Positions 1-8,207 of a DNA stretch of 64,000 nucleotides are shown in pieces (the stretch's first letter is position 1; the number at the start of each line of letters is the position of its first letter). Under the pieces are notes generated by a model. That model was not told the origin of the DNA, searched no databases, and saw nothing but the letters and a program-made list of their open reading frames with translations. The position numbers and the translations under genes were made by a program. This DNA comes from Emticicia sp. C21. GTDB lineage: Bacteria; Bacteroidota; Bacteroidia; Cytophagales; Spirosomataceae. The stretch is from NCBI RefSeq assembly GCF_003418935.1, contig NZ_QVMT01000010.1:1-64000 (forward strand), in the 5' to 3' direction.

Positions 1-80
1 ACTTCCTTAACGACTTGAAGCTTAAAGCTTAGCGTATAATCTTTTTGTGTACGCTTCACATAGTTGTTTTGATTTCCCAT
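1..80 (-). CDS. IS3-family transposase OrfA, N-terminal fragment
   Basis: An ATG at 80-78 opens a frame beginning MGNQNNYVKRTQKDY and continuing TLSFKLQVVKE to the window edge. This is the typical N-terminus of IS3-family OrfA proteins, where a basic stretch leads into the helix-turn-helix (the YSxEFKxxVV pattern). Only 26 codons are visible, so it cannot be said whether the element is intact. OrfA binds the IS ends and is normally fused to the DDE transposase OrfB by frameshifting; neither can be checked here. Confidence 0.7.
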   Translation of the reverse strand, partial: MGNQNNYVKRTQKDYTLSFKLQVVKE

Positions 81-122
81 CTTCGATACTTTTTAATGTA
101 TCGCTATTTCAGGACGTGACAA
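1..122 (-). mobile_element. End of an IS3-family insertion sequence (partial)
   Basis: The left edge holds the 5' end of a transposase gene on the minus strand. It is preceded by a short hairpin (CGATAC at 84-89 with GTATCG at 98-103) and then by a tip that reads TGTCACGTCCTGAAATAG outward-in on the minus strand (about 105-122). A transposase start close behind a tip with a small hairpin is normal for IS3-type elements. The exact boundary and any target duplication cannot be fixed because the other end lies outside the window. Confidence 0.6.
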
Positions 123-152
123 GTTAAACAAATAAACATGAGAGTTAATTTC

Positions 153-1409
153 TTACCAGCTCTTTTTCTTATGCCCACTAATGGCAAAATATAATATAAA
201 TATATAACAGATTGCCATTATCCAAAACCCTCTTTGTGGGTTCACCTCACCACCCATTTCAGCATAAGCTAGAGGAATTATTCCACCACCTGGTCCTATG
301 CCCATAATGAGCAGCGCAGAGCCAATTTTAGTGAACTTACCCAGACCTTTTATAGCTAATGGGAAAATAGAAGGCCACATGAGTGCATTTGAAAGTCCCA
401 TTAGGGCAATACAATAAACAGAAGTATAGCCGCTAGTGAATATGGCCGCTATTGTAAATATTAACCCAAGAATGGCTGAATATTTAAGCGCATTTTCCTG
501 TTTAATATATTTTGGGATTGCTATTATTCCCACAAAGTATCCGACTAGCATGGCTCCAAGAGTATAAGCCGTAAAATTCTTGGCTTCATCCAGACTAATA
601 CCAATATTTTTGCCGTATTGGCCAATGCCATCTCCTGCAATCACTTCTGCACCTACGTAAAATATGATAGCAAATACCCCCAATATAAGATTCGGGAATG
701 CAAATACCGAATCTTTTTGAGTTTTACTTTCCTTATTATCTTCCCCTTCTTCTTTTACTTCTGGAAGCTTTGAAAACCAGAATAAAACAGCCACCAAAAT
801 AAGAAAAATAGCCAAAGCGATATATGGTGTGTTAATTCTTTGCGCAAGGTCATTTAACAGGATTTCCTTTTCATCTCCCTGCGCGGTTTTTAGCTTGCCT
901 TCTAAATCTCCAATACCTTTTAATACAACGGCACCTAATATAATTGGAGCTAGAATTCCAGCAAATTTATTAGCTACACCCATAATGCTTATTCTCTTAG
1001 CAGCACTTTCAATTGGCCCTAAAATACTCACATACGGATTTACAGCTGTTTGTAGTAGCGAAAGTCCAGCACCTTGTACAAATAACCCGGTGAGAAAAAG
1101 CGAGAAAGTACGAGAATTTGCGGCCGGAATAAAAATTAACGAACCTAAAGCCACAATAATTAGACCTATAACCATACCATTCTTAAAGCCAACCTTGCTC
1201 AAAATAAAAGAAGATGGAATCGATAAAAAGAAATAAGACATATAAAATGCCGAAGTAACTAAGAATGCTTGTGTATCTGTTTCTAGTTCACAGGCAATTT
1301 TTAAGAACGGAATAAGCGTTCCATTTGTCCAGGTAATATATCCAAAGGTGAAAAACAATACCCCAATCATAACTAAGGGCATTAAATAACTTTTATTATT
1401 TTGTTCCAT
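153..1409 (-). CDS. Sugar MFS transporter, FucP/GluP type
   Basis: A 418-residue inner-membrane protein with the hydrophobic pattern of a 12-helix major facilitator. The N-terminal helix (FFTFGYITWTNGTLIPFLK) and the following FLVTSAFYMSYFFLSIP are characteristic of the fucose/glucose-galactose:H+ symporter group common in Bacteroidota. The loop between the two halves (about residues 215-235) is charged, as expected. It probably imports a monosaccharide by proton symport. The next gene upstream on the same strand is a GH109-like oxidoreductase-fold protein, so the two may form a small sugar-use unit (66-bp gap). The exact sugar cannot be read from the sequence. Confidence 0.85.
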   Translation of the reverse strand: MEQNNKSYLMPLVMIGVLFFTFGYITWTNGTLIPFLKIACELETDTQAFLVTSAFYMSYFFLSIPSSFILSKVGFKNGMVIGLIIVALGSLIFIPAANSRTFSLFLTGLFVQGAGLSLLQTAVNPYVSILGPIESAAKRISIMGVANKFAGILAPIILGAVVLKGIGDLEGKLKTAQGDEKEILLNDLAQRINTPYIALAIFLILVAVLFWFSKLPEVKEEGEDNKESKTQKDSVFAFPNLILGVFAIIFYVGAEVIAGDGIGQYGKNIGISLDEAKNFTAYTLGAMLVGYFVGIIAIPKYIKQENALKYSAILGLIFTIAAIFTSGYTSVYCIALMGLSNALMWPSIFPLAIKGLGKFTKIGSALLIMGIGPGGGIIPLAYAEMGGEVNPQRGFWIMAICYIFILYFAISGHKKKSW

Positions 1410-1474
1410 ATCAATAGGGTTAAAAAATCAGGTGACTGATCTGTAAGACTAATTTGTTTAGGTTATAACTAATT

Positions 1475-2815
1475 TTAATAATCATCATTCAAACCAAATG
1501 TTCTTTTTCTGTTACGCCATTTGCCTCTGGTAAAGTCAGGAATTTCAACTGATGAACTTCCTCTGGCAATAGATAATTCAGAAAGTGGGCTGATTGCACT
1601 CCAGGCCGCTGCATCATAGACATCAATTGGAGGCGCAACTTTTCTTTTAATTGATTCAATAAATGCTCTTATAACGAAAAAGTCCATTCCTCCGTGTCCT
1701 GCATTAACAGCATCCTGTTCAAATCTTTTCCATAATGGATGATCATATTGTTTTGCATAATCTGCAAAAGGCTCCCATGTATCATGCTTTTTAGAAGTAC
1801 CTTCAATATATATCTGGTTGCCATCATTCATCCAGATTCCTTTAGTTCCCTGAGCCCTGAAACCTAAAGAGTAGGGGCGAGGGCTACTTGTATCATGAAT
1901 AATCACAATATTTTCCCCATTCGCACATTGAATCGTAGTGGTTACAATATCGCCTAATTTAAATTTTACTTTAGCATTTGGGTGGTTTTCTCCTCCATTA
2001 TCTACAATATAGTTGTGCATCCCACGTGCTTTTGTTGCCATTGAAGTTAAATACAGGAATTGATTCCCGTAATTAATATCCATCCAATGGGCCACAGGTC
2101 CTAAACCATGCGTAGGATATAAATCTCCATTTCTATCTATAGAATGTTGGGTTCTCCAACGGGCTTCACTAAAACCCTTTTCTCCAAACTCTACGCCTTT
2201 TCCATAAGCAGATTTACCATCGTTCAGTTTTACAAAACGTAAATCATGCTGGTAACCACAATGTCCATAAAGCATTTCGCCAAACATTCCTTTTCTCACC
2301 ATGTTCAGAACAGCCATAATATCGCGTCTGTAGCAAACATTTTCTAATATCATACAATGCGAACCTGTCTGCTCAAAAGTATCAACCAGATCCCAAGATT
2401 CCTGTAATGTTACCGTAGCTGATACCTCAACTCCGGCATATTTTCCAGCTTTCATCGCCGCAATAGCCATTGGCACATGCCATTCCCAAGGGGTTGCAAT
2501 CACTACACCATCCAAATCATCTCTTTTCACCATATTCTCAAAATCTCTTTCACCTTTGGTATATGCCACCGGAATCGGCTTATTGAATTTCTGGATAATT
2601 TTGTTGGCTTCAGTAATGGAATTTTTGTCAATATCACAGATAGCAGTCACTTCAACATCAGGGCGATACATCACTTGTTGGAGGTGAGTTCTGCCTCTTA
2701 AACCTACACCAATAAAGCCTAGTCTTATTTTTTTGTCTTCTATAGGATTCTTTTTTACAATAAAAGGTACGGTTGATGTAGCTAGGCTTGCAGAAATAAA
2801 GTCGCGTCTGTTCAT
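1475..2815 (-). CDS. Gfo/Idh/MocA-family protein, GH109-like
   Basis: About 446 residues when started at the ATG at 2815, which gives the Tat-like N-terminus MNRRDFISASLATS; the frame extends 18 codons upstream only from a TTG. A Rossmann NAD-binding motif, GFIGVGLRGR, lies at about residues 33-42, followed by an acidic residue after the second strand (ICDID). The pattern CYRRD (161-165) and YPTHGLGP (233-240) match glycoside hydrolase family 109, which uses bound NAD+ to cleave alpha-N-acetylgalactosaminides by an elimination route. The twin-arginine start suggests periplasmic export with the cofactor already bound. Other members of this fold are plain sugar dehydrogenases, so the GH109 substrate is an inference. 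Confidence 0.8.
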   Translation of the reverse strand: MNRRDFISASLATSTVPFIVKKNPIEDKKIRLGFIGVGLRGRTHLQQVMYRPDVEVTAICDIDKNSITEANKIIQKFNKPIPVAYTKGERDFENMVKRDDLDGVVIATPWEWHVPMAIAAMKAGKYAGVEVSATVTLQESWDLVDTFEQTGSHCMILENVCYRRDIMAVLNMVRKGMFGEMLYGHCGYQHDLRFVKLNDGKSAYGKGVEFGEKGFSEARWRTQHSIDRNGDLYPTHGLGPVAHWMDINYGNQFLYLTSMATKARGMHNYIVDNGGENHPNAKVKFKLGDIVTTTIQCANGENIVIIHDTSSPRPYSLGFRAQGTKGIWMNDGNQIYIEGTSKKHDTWEPFADYAKQYDHPLWKRFEQDAVNAGHGGMDFFVIRAFIESIKRKVAPPIDVYDAAAWSAISPLSELSIARGSSSVEIPDFTRGKWRNRKRTFGLNDDY

Positions 2816-2912
2816 AGTTTGGTTAAGAAAGATTTTATGCAAAAAAATAGACTTATTCCACAATTTCAAAAGTTTAGGGTATAAATATTATTTTATTCGT
2901 GGCATATTCACT

Positions 2913-2920
2913 TATTTTTG
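2913..2920 (+). promoter_or_regulatory. Candidate -7 element (TATTTTTG) for folE
   Basis: TATTTTTG fits the Bacteroidota -7 consensus TAnnTTTG and sits 25 bp before the folE ATG, leaving a short leader. No clear TTG -33 element is present at the usual spacing. Confidence 0.35.
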
Positions 2921-2945
2921 CAGTAGAATTATCGTGTGGAATTTG

Positions 2946-3626
2946 ATGAATGATAAAAATAAAAATATTGACTTCAAACATTCGTCTATTGACGAAATAG
3001 GCGAAAACCACTTTTCTTCTAATCCGGAAACACCTCTTCGGGAAGACGCGTTTGAATTAGATGATGACACAAAGATTGAATTAATAGAAACGCATTTCAG
3101 AGAAATTATGCATATTCTGGGCCTCGACCTTTTAGACGAGAGCTTGAGAGGTACACCGCATCGTGTAGCGAAAATGTATGTAAAAGAAACTTTCTCCGGG
3201 CTTAATCCTGAGAATAAACCAACTATGACGCTTTTCACTAACGATTATAATTACAATGAAATGTTAGTTGAAAAGAACATTCAGTTTTATTCTAATTGTG
3301 AACATCATTTTGTGGCAATTATCGGGAAAGTTCATATAGCGTATATATCAAGTGGTAAAGTAATTGGTTTGTCAAAACTTCATAGGATTGTAAATTATTA
3401 TGCACGTCGCCCTCAGGTTCAGGAACGCATGACCATGCAAATTGGAATCGCTCTTAAATCTGCTTTAATGACTGAAGATGTAGCGGTGATTGTAGATGCT
3501 GATCATCAATGTGTTTCATCAAGAGGTGTAGGTGACCAATCAAGTTCTACTATTACTGCTTTTTATGGAGGTGTTTTTAAGGAAGAAGAGAAAAAGAATG
3601 AGTTTCTAAAGATTTTAAGTATTTGA
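2946..3626 (+). CDS. folE: GTP cyclohydrolase I
   Basis: Converts GTP to 7,8-dihydroneopterin triphosphate, the first step to tetrahydrofolate (and queuosine precursors); cytosolic homodecamer. With the ATG at 2946 the protein is 226 residues, normal for the family. The frame runs further upstream, but that part has no family similarity and runs antisense through the neighbouring gene. Visible motifs: GTPHRVAKMY (69-78), zinc ligands in NCEHHF (Cys118, His121) and HQC (Cys189), and the core GLSKLHRIVNYYARRPQVQE (141-160). The N-terminal 35 residues are polar and variable, as usual. It stands alone, divergent from the GH109-like gene. Confidence 0.95.
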   Translation: MNDKNKNIDFKHSSIDEIGENHFSSNPETPLREDAFELDDDTKIELIETHFREIMHILGLDLLDESLRGTPHRVAKMYVKETFSGLNPENKPTMTLFTNDYNYNEMLVEKNIQFYSNCEHHFVAIIGKVHIAYISSGKVIGLSKLHRIVNYYARRPQVQERMTMQIGIALKSALMTEDVAVIVDADHQCVSSRGVGDQSSSTITAFYGGVFKEEEKKNEFLKILSI

Positions 3627-3758
3627 TTTCATTATTATAAGGCAGTATGACCATTGGATAAATTGGTATATTAATAGTTTGGAGGTGAGAAAAACATTCT
3701 TAATTTTGTCATTAATATCATAACTTATTTACTACCAGTTAATTACTCCCTTAGCTTT

Positions 3759-4754
3759 ATGAAAAAAACTCTACGTATCGTAGGCTACGTTCTGCTGTTT
3801 GTTGTTGTAGCCGGTGCCGCAGCATTATCCTATGTAAAATTTGCACTTCCAAACATTGATGCCCCCCAAGACCTGCATGTAGAAGCCACTCCTGAAAGGA
3901 TAGAACGCGGCAAGTATTTGGCCTATCATGTTACAGTTTGTATGGATTGCCATAGTGCCAGAGATTATAGCGTATTTTCAGCTCCACTGGTAGCCGGTTC
4001 TGATGGAAAAGGTGGCGAAGTATTTGATCAGAAATTTGGTTTCCCAGGCAAATTCATCGCCAGGAATATTACTCCATTTAATTTAAAAGATTGGACTGAC
4101 GGAGAAATTTATCGTGCAATCACTTCTGGAGTCAAGAAAGATGGAACGCCGATTTTCCCTGTTATGCCTTATGCATATTATGGCAAAATGGATAAGGAAG
4201 ATATTTATTCGATTATTGCATTTGTGCGCACACTGAAACCAATAGAAAATACAACAGAAGAGCCAAGGGCCGACTTCCCAATGAATTTTATTCTGAATAC
4301 TATTCCGGCGGAAGCAAATCACGGGAAATTACCGGATCCAAGTAATGAAGTAGAATATGGTAAATATCTCGTATATAGCGCGGGGTGTTTTGAATGTCAT
4401 ACTAAACCAGACGATAAAGGACAAAAAGTGTCCGGTATGGATTTCGCCGGAGGTTGGTCATTTAATTTAGGAGACGGTAAAACCGTTACCTCTGCCAATA
4501 TAACCCCTGATAAAGAAACAGGTATAGGTAATTATACTAAAGAAGCATTTATTACAAGATTTAAAACTTATGCTGATAGCACTTATAAAGCTCATCCGGT
4601 AGGTAAAGGAGAGTTCAATACAATTATGCCCTGGACAATGTATGCCGGTATGAGTGAGAAAGATTTAGGGTCGATTTATGAATATTTAAAAACGGTTAAA
4701 CCAGTTAAGAACCCGATTGAACGCTTTATCTATAAGCCTGTAGCAAAATTATAA
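3759..4754 (+). CDS. Membrane-anchored diheme c-type cytochrome
   Basis: 331 residues with an uncleaved-looking N-terminal helix (about 6-26) and two haem-binding motifs, CMDCH (61-65) and CFECH (210-214). Each sits in a cytochrome-c-like domain with a later Met-containing segment (VMPYAYYGKM; TIMPWTMYAGM). The protein would be tethered to the inner membrane with both haems in the periplasm and pass electrons between dehydrogenases and terminal oxidases. Its partner is not encoded next to it. A hairpin terminator follows directly, so the gene is probably monocistronic. Confidence 0.85.
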   Translation: MKKTLRIVGYVLLFVVVAGAAALSYVKFALPNIDAPQDLHVEATPERIERGKYLAYHVTVCMDCHSARDYSVFSAPLVAGSDGKGGEVFDQKFGFPGKFIARNITPFNLKDWTDGEIYRAITSGVKKDGTPIFPVMPYAYYGKMDKEDIYSIIAFVRTLKPIENTTEEPRADFPMNFILNTIPAEANHGKLPDPSNEVEYGKYLVYSAGCFECHTKPDDKGQKVSGMDFAGGWSFNLGDGKTVTSANITPDKETGIGNYTKEAFITRFKTYADSTYKAHPVGKGEFNTIMPWTMYAGMSEKDLGSIYEYLKTVKPVKNPIERFIYKPVAKL

Positions 4755-4782
4755 TCGTATTAGAATAGAATTATTATTTATG

Positions 4783-4812
4783 AAGAGTAGCTGTAAAGGC
4801 TACTCTTTTCAT
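4783..4812 (+). terminator. Rho-independent terminator after the diheme cytochrome gene
   Basis: AAGAGTAGC (4783-4791) pairs perfectly with GCTACTCTT (4799-4807) around a 7-nt loop, followed by a short T-rich stretch. Confidence 0.7.
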
Positions 4813-4898
4813 TTGCCGGTTTTCAATAAAAATCGACCATTCAACAGTTAATCGAAACCATCAATCAATTGTATATTTCATGGCCTTTGTAGGCTGAA

Positions 4899-4906
4899 TA
4901 CTTTTG
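4899..4906 (+). promoter_or_regulatory. Candidate -7 element (TACTTTTG)
   Basis: Matches TAnnTTTG and lies 34 bp before the ATG of the NTF2-like gene. No well-spaced TTG was found upstream. Confidence 0.35.
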
Positions 4907-4940
4907 TATCAGAAAATCAAACAAAATTTATACAAAAGCT

Positions 4941-5354
4941 ATGAAAAAATTCATTGTATTATCTGTTCTTGTTATTATCTCTATAGCAGCCAAACTTCCA
5001 AAAAATTCTAGAGCTGAAATCGCCAGAAAAGGCTTTGCTGCTGCAATCAATAAAGATGCTGACGCTTTTATAAATATGTGTGATGAAAATGTGGTGATTA
5101 GCTTTCATTCAGATGATTCAGAGGTTCCAAAATCTGTATTTAAAGGAAAAGAAGGCGCAAAAGCATTTATGGAACACCGGAATAAATTCGAGGTTTATAA
5201 TTTTACCAATATGCAATTCAAAGAATTAGGTGAAAAAGTCATTATTACTGGACGTTTTGAAGGTAAATTGACGGGTAAAGCGGCCTATACAAAGGAGTAT
5301 GTAGGAGTGGCGGTTTTCAAAAGTGATAAAGTATTATATTATTATGCGTTTTAA
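4941..5354 (+). CDS. Secreted NTF2-like (SnoaL/DUF4440-type) protein
   Basis: 137 residues: a signal-peptide-like start (MKKFIVLSVLVIISIAA) and then the cone-shaped NTF2-like fold pattern. A helix with NKDADAFINMCDENVVISF is followed by FKGKEGAKAFMEHRNKFEVYNF and two C-terminal strands ending VGVAVFKSDKVLYYYAF. Members of this superfamily bind small hydrophobic ligands or act as isomerases, but no catalytic residue set can be assigned here. The gene is flanked by its own promoter candidate and a terminator, so it appears to be a single-gene unit. Confidence 0.7.
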   Translation: MKKFIVLSVLVIISIAAKLPKNSRAEIARKGFAAAINKDADAFINMCDENVVISFHSDDSEVPKSVFKGKEGAKAFMEHRNKFEVYNFTNMQFKELGEKVIITGRFEGKLTGKAAYTKEYVGVAVFKSDKVLYYYAF

Positions 5355-5377
5355 GAATTAAAAATGCTGATATAATT

Positions 5378-5411
5378 AAACGGGCTTAATGAAATTTCAT
5401 TGGGCCTGTTT
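5378..5411 (+). terminator. Long hairpin terminator after the NTF2-like gene
   Basis: The two 17-nt arms (5378-5394 and 5395-5411) pair throughout if G-T wobbles are allowed, with AAACGGGC opposite GCCTGTTT at the base. The T-rich end fits rho-independent termination. Confidence 0.65.
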
Positions 5412-5534
5412 ATGTATTGAGGCTTTGGCAGGACTAAAATTTCACTCAGATTACATCAAATAAAATTTCTACATATATTTCTAGCAGAATTACCATTTAT
5501 CCATAAAAAAGTTCGTAGGTTTCGGCAAGCAAAC

Positions 5535-5542
5535 TACATTTG
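5535..5542 (+). promoter_or_regulatory. Candidate -7 element (TACATTTG) for the SPFH gene
   Basis: TACATTTG fits TAnnTTTG, 32 bp before the start codon. A weak TTC at 5512-5514 is the only -33 candidate. Confidence 0.35.
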
Positions 5543-5574
5543 ATACATTAATTTTAACTAAACCATCAAATCCC

Positions 5575-6510
5575 ATGAGTGCTATCATAACTTTAGTCGT
5601 AGTTATCATCGTATTATATCTGTCCGTAGTAATAGTGCAGCAAGGAAATGTTGCTGTTATTACCATTTTTGGGAAGTATCAACGTATCATGACACCGGGA
5701 CTTAATTTTAAGATTCCATTTATCGAATACGTTTTTCGAACCATCTCTATTCAGAACCGCTCTGCTGAACTCCAATTCCAAGCTATTACGAATGATCAGG
5801 CGAATGTGTACTTCAAGGCGATGTTACTATACACTGTAACAGACCAACAAGAAGAGTCAATCAAAAACGTAGCTTTTAAGTTTATTGATCAGGCTAACTT
5901 TATGCAAGCGTTAGTTCGCTCAATTGAAGGCTCGATCAGAAGCTTCGTAGCAACCAAAAAACAGGCTGAAATCTTAAGCCTACGAACCGAAATCGTGGCA
6001 GACGTAAAAGAAAACCTTGATCATATTTTATTAGGCTGGGGCTATCATTTAATTGATTTACAAATCAATGATATTACATTCGATGAAGAAATTGTCCGTT
6101 CAATGGCAAAAGTGGTGGCATCAAATAACTCAAAAGCAGCAGCTGAGAATGAAGGACAAGCTTTATTAATCACTAAAACCAAAGCTGCAGAAGCGGAAGG
6201 TAATTATATCAGAATCCAGGCAGAAGCGGAACGTGAAGCCTCAAGATTGAGAGGACAAGGTCTGGCTCAGTTTAGAGAAGAGGTAGCAAAAGGTATGGCC
6301 GTTGCTGCTAAAGAGATGGAAAAAGCAAATCTGGATTCTTCATTAATCTTGTTCTCTCTCTGGACAGAATCGTTGAAACATTTTGCAGAAGAAGGTAAAG
6401 GTAACGTTATTTTCCTGGATGGCTCTGTTGACGGGATGGAACGCACCATGAAACAACTGCAGGCCATGCATCAGAAAGATGTAAATGATAAAGCGGGCAT
6501 TAAGAAGTGA
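5575..6510 (+). CDS. SPFH/band 7 (stomatin-prohibitin-like) membrane protein
   Basis: 311 residues: one N-terminal membrane helix (about 3-21), then the band 7 domain (VQQGNVAVITIFGKYQRIMTPG onwards), then a long Ala/Glu-rich coiled coil (AENEGQALLITKTKAAEAEG, about 198-235). This is the layout of slipin/HflK-like proteins that form oligomeric rings at membranes, often controlling proteases or organising lipid microdomains. No NfeD or HflC partner is adjacent, so the partner is unknown. A 25-bp stem terminator separates it from the convergent lysE-like gene. Confidence 0.85.
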   Translation: MSAIITLVVVIIVLYLSVVIVQQGNVAVITIFGKYQRIMTPGLNFKIPFIEYVFRTISIQNRSAELQFQAITNDQANVYFKAMLLYTVTDQQEESIKNVAFKFIDQANFMQALVRSIEGSIRSFVATKKQAEILSLRTEIVADVKENLDHILLGWGYHLIDLQINDITFDEEIVRSMAKVVASNNSKAAAENEGQALLITKTKAAEAEGNYIRIQAEAEREASRLRGQGLAQFREEVAKGMAVAAKEMEKANLDSSLILFSLWTESLKHFAEEGKGNVIFLDGSVDGMERTMKQLQAMHQKDVNDKAGIKK

Positions 6511-6511
6511 C

Positions 6512-6569
6512 ATAATTCATAAACAAAAATGGTAGCTTGGAAAGGCTACCATTTTTGTTTATGAATTAT
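6512..6569. terminator. Bidirectional terminator with a 25-bp perfect stem
   Basis: Arms 6512-6536 and 6545-6569 are perfect reverse complements with an 8-nt loop (ttggaaag). The GC core (GGTAGC/GCTACC) is flanked by A-rich and T-rich runs on both sides, so it can end transcription from the SPFH gene (plus) and the LysE-family gene (minus, stop codon at 6571-6573). Confidence 0.85.
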
Positions 6570-6570
6570 A

Positions 6571-7176
6571 CTAAAATATGTCGTAAATCAACTTCATTCC
6601 AATTCCAATAAATACTATTCCTGAAACATATTTTACTCGTTGAATTGTCAGATTATTCATTCTACTTTTTATTTTATCAGCAAAAATGGCAAAAGCAGCC
6701 TCCATGACAAAAATCATGATTACACAGGTAGTAAAATAAGCGGTTTCGTCATAAATATCATACTTATAACCCTTTAGTGTAGCAGATACAACCATCCACG
6801 AAATAAAATTTACCGGATTAATTACATTTAATAGGAAACCTTTTCCAAAAAAATAAAAGAAACGAGCTATTTTAAAATCCTGTATTTTGGAAGGCGTTTT
6901 AGAGTTGCTGAATTGTGCAACCCCAAGTCCCACTAACAGTAAAGAACCAAATACACGCGAATAAGTAGCAAAATGCGGAATATCAGGTAGAAATGAAGTG
7001 CCTAAATATGCAATGGCAATCATAATAATATCTCCAAAAATAACACCTAAAGATATTTTTACTCCTGCCATATAGCCATAATCAATGCTATTCTGAATCA
7101 ATGCAAAAAATACGCTCCCAAATCCAAAACTAAGTACTACTCCGGTAAAAAATCCTAAGGAAATCGCTTCAAGCAT
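6571..7176 (-). CDS. LysE-family translocator
   Basis: 201 residues with about six hydrophobic segments. The N-terminus is typical of LysE/RhtB amino-acid exporters: ISLGFFTGVVLSFGFGSVFFALIQNSIDYG. In this inner-membrane family such proteins export amino acids or related metabolites. It lies 25 bp downstream of the Nudix gene on the same strand and is probably co-transcribed with it. The canonical GPxxxxV motif of the first helix is replaced by a serine/glycine-rich version, so the substrate cannot be predicted. Confidence 0.8.
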   Translation of the reverse strand: MLEAISLGFFTGVVLSFGFGSVFFALIQNSIDYGYMAGVKISLGVIFGDIIMIAIAYLGTSFLPDIPHFATYSRVFGSLLLVGLGVAQFSNSKTPSKIQDFKIARFFYFFGKGFLLNVINPVNFISWMVVSATLKGYKYDIYDETAYFTTCVIMIFVMEAAFAIFADKIKSRMNNLTIQRVKYVSGIVFIGIGMKLIYDIF

Positions 7177-7201
7177 ATAGGTGTTATAGGTGTTTTAGTG
7201 T

Positions 7202-7759
7202 TTACAAAAGTTCGGGAAATCGTAAAAGCATTGATTTGAGTATGCCTGCTACACTCATAGAATCTGTAATTTTGTCGGCTAGTACCATCTCATAGGCTTC
7301 TTTGAGAGGGACTTTTTTAATTTGTAATTGCTCTGTTTCTTCTGGCTGACTTGCGGTTTGGGTAAGGTCTTCTGCAAGAAAAATAAAAGCTTCTTCGCGG
7401 CAAACAGAGTTAGAGGTATGAAGCTTTGAAATCATCGTCCACTTTTGGGCAATCAATCCGGTCTCTTCTAAAAGCTCTCTTTTAGCTGTCTCCAATATAT
7501 CTTCTCCCTCCGGACTTCCTCCCTCTGGTATTTCCCAGGAGTACTCTTCAATCGGGAATCTATATTGTCCTACAAGCCAGGTATTACCTTCTTGATCAAT
7601 TGGCACAATTCCAATGGCTACATTTTTAAAATGAACTGTGCCATAAATTCCTTTACCACCGTTTGGATTCAAGACATTCTGATGGACGACTTTTATCCAA
7701 TTATTTTCATATTTTACCTCTGAGTCGAGGATTGTCCAAGGATTACTTTTCTCATTCAT
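7202..7759 (-). CDS. Nudix hydrolase, ADP-ribose pyrophosphatase-like
   Basis: 185 residues containing a perfect Nudix box, G-x5-E-x7-RELLEETGL, at about residues 80-102 (GGSPEGEDILETAK then RELLEETGL). It coordinates Mg2+ for cleavage of nucleoside diphosphates linked to another moiety. The preceding strands (NTWLVGQYRFPIEEYSWEIP) are typical of the ADP-ribose/ADP-sugar pyrophosphatase group, where the E-P segment before the box contacts the substrate. It is first in a two-gene unit with the LysE-family transporter. Confidence 0.88.
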   Translation of the reverse strand: MNEKSNPWTILDSEVKYENNWIKVVHQNVLNPNGGKGIYGTVHFKNVAIGIVPIDQEGNTWLVGQYRFPIEEYSWEIPEGGSPEGEDILETAKRELLEETGLIAQKWTMISKLHTSNSVCREEAFIFLAEDLTQTASQPEETEQLQIKKVPLKEAYEMVLADKITDSMSVAGILKSMLLRFPELL

Positions 7760-8207
7760 TTTGCGAAATTATAATTTTTTACCCAAGGTTAAAAAATTAT
7801 GTAAATAATTCCCTTCTAACTTTAAATGCAAATAAATATTTTTTGATATGGACCTTTTTCAAAAATATATATTGATAATTTTTATATGTAACCTTTGGAT
7901 TTTAAAATAGGCACTCTTTAAATGTAATTTTTTTGTTAATTTTTAACAATTTAAAACGTTTGCATAAGTTTTTAACCAATTTTATTGATGCACCTATTTT
8001 TATATTTACTCTTAATATAATACTATTGTAATAGTTTTTAATATTGCGCCAAAACTTAAATACTCTAACCCTATTTTTTGTTGCTCCAGAATTTACATTT
8101 TCTTGATAAATTCTTCATTCAATACTAGAAATAGAAAAAGCAAAATTTTATATTTGAATCGTAATATTATTACACTGTTTTTATTAACCTAATTTTATAT
8201 TTTTTTC
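7760..8207 (+). other. Long AT-rich region before the first susC
   Basis: 448 bp with no convincing gene. It separates the divergent Nudix and susC genes and must hold both promoters. Visible items: TATATTTG at 8149-8156, which fits the -7 consensus and is 51 bp before the susC ATG; a 6-bp inverted repeat ACTATT-GT-AATAGT at 8022-8035; and AAAACGTTTGC near 7951-7961, a sequence of the kind bound by LacI-family proteins (weak). It lacks the structured leader and operator found at the other two susC loci. Confidence 0.45.

Noticed and set aside
829-1236. A 135-codon plus-strand frame inside the MFS transporter gene
   Set aside because: It lies antisense to a clear transporter with no family similarity, so it is a shadow frame.
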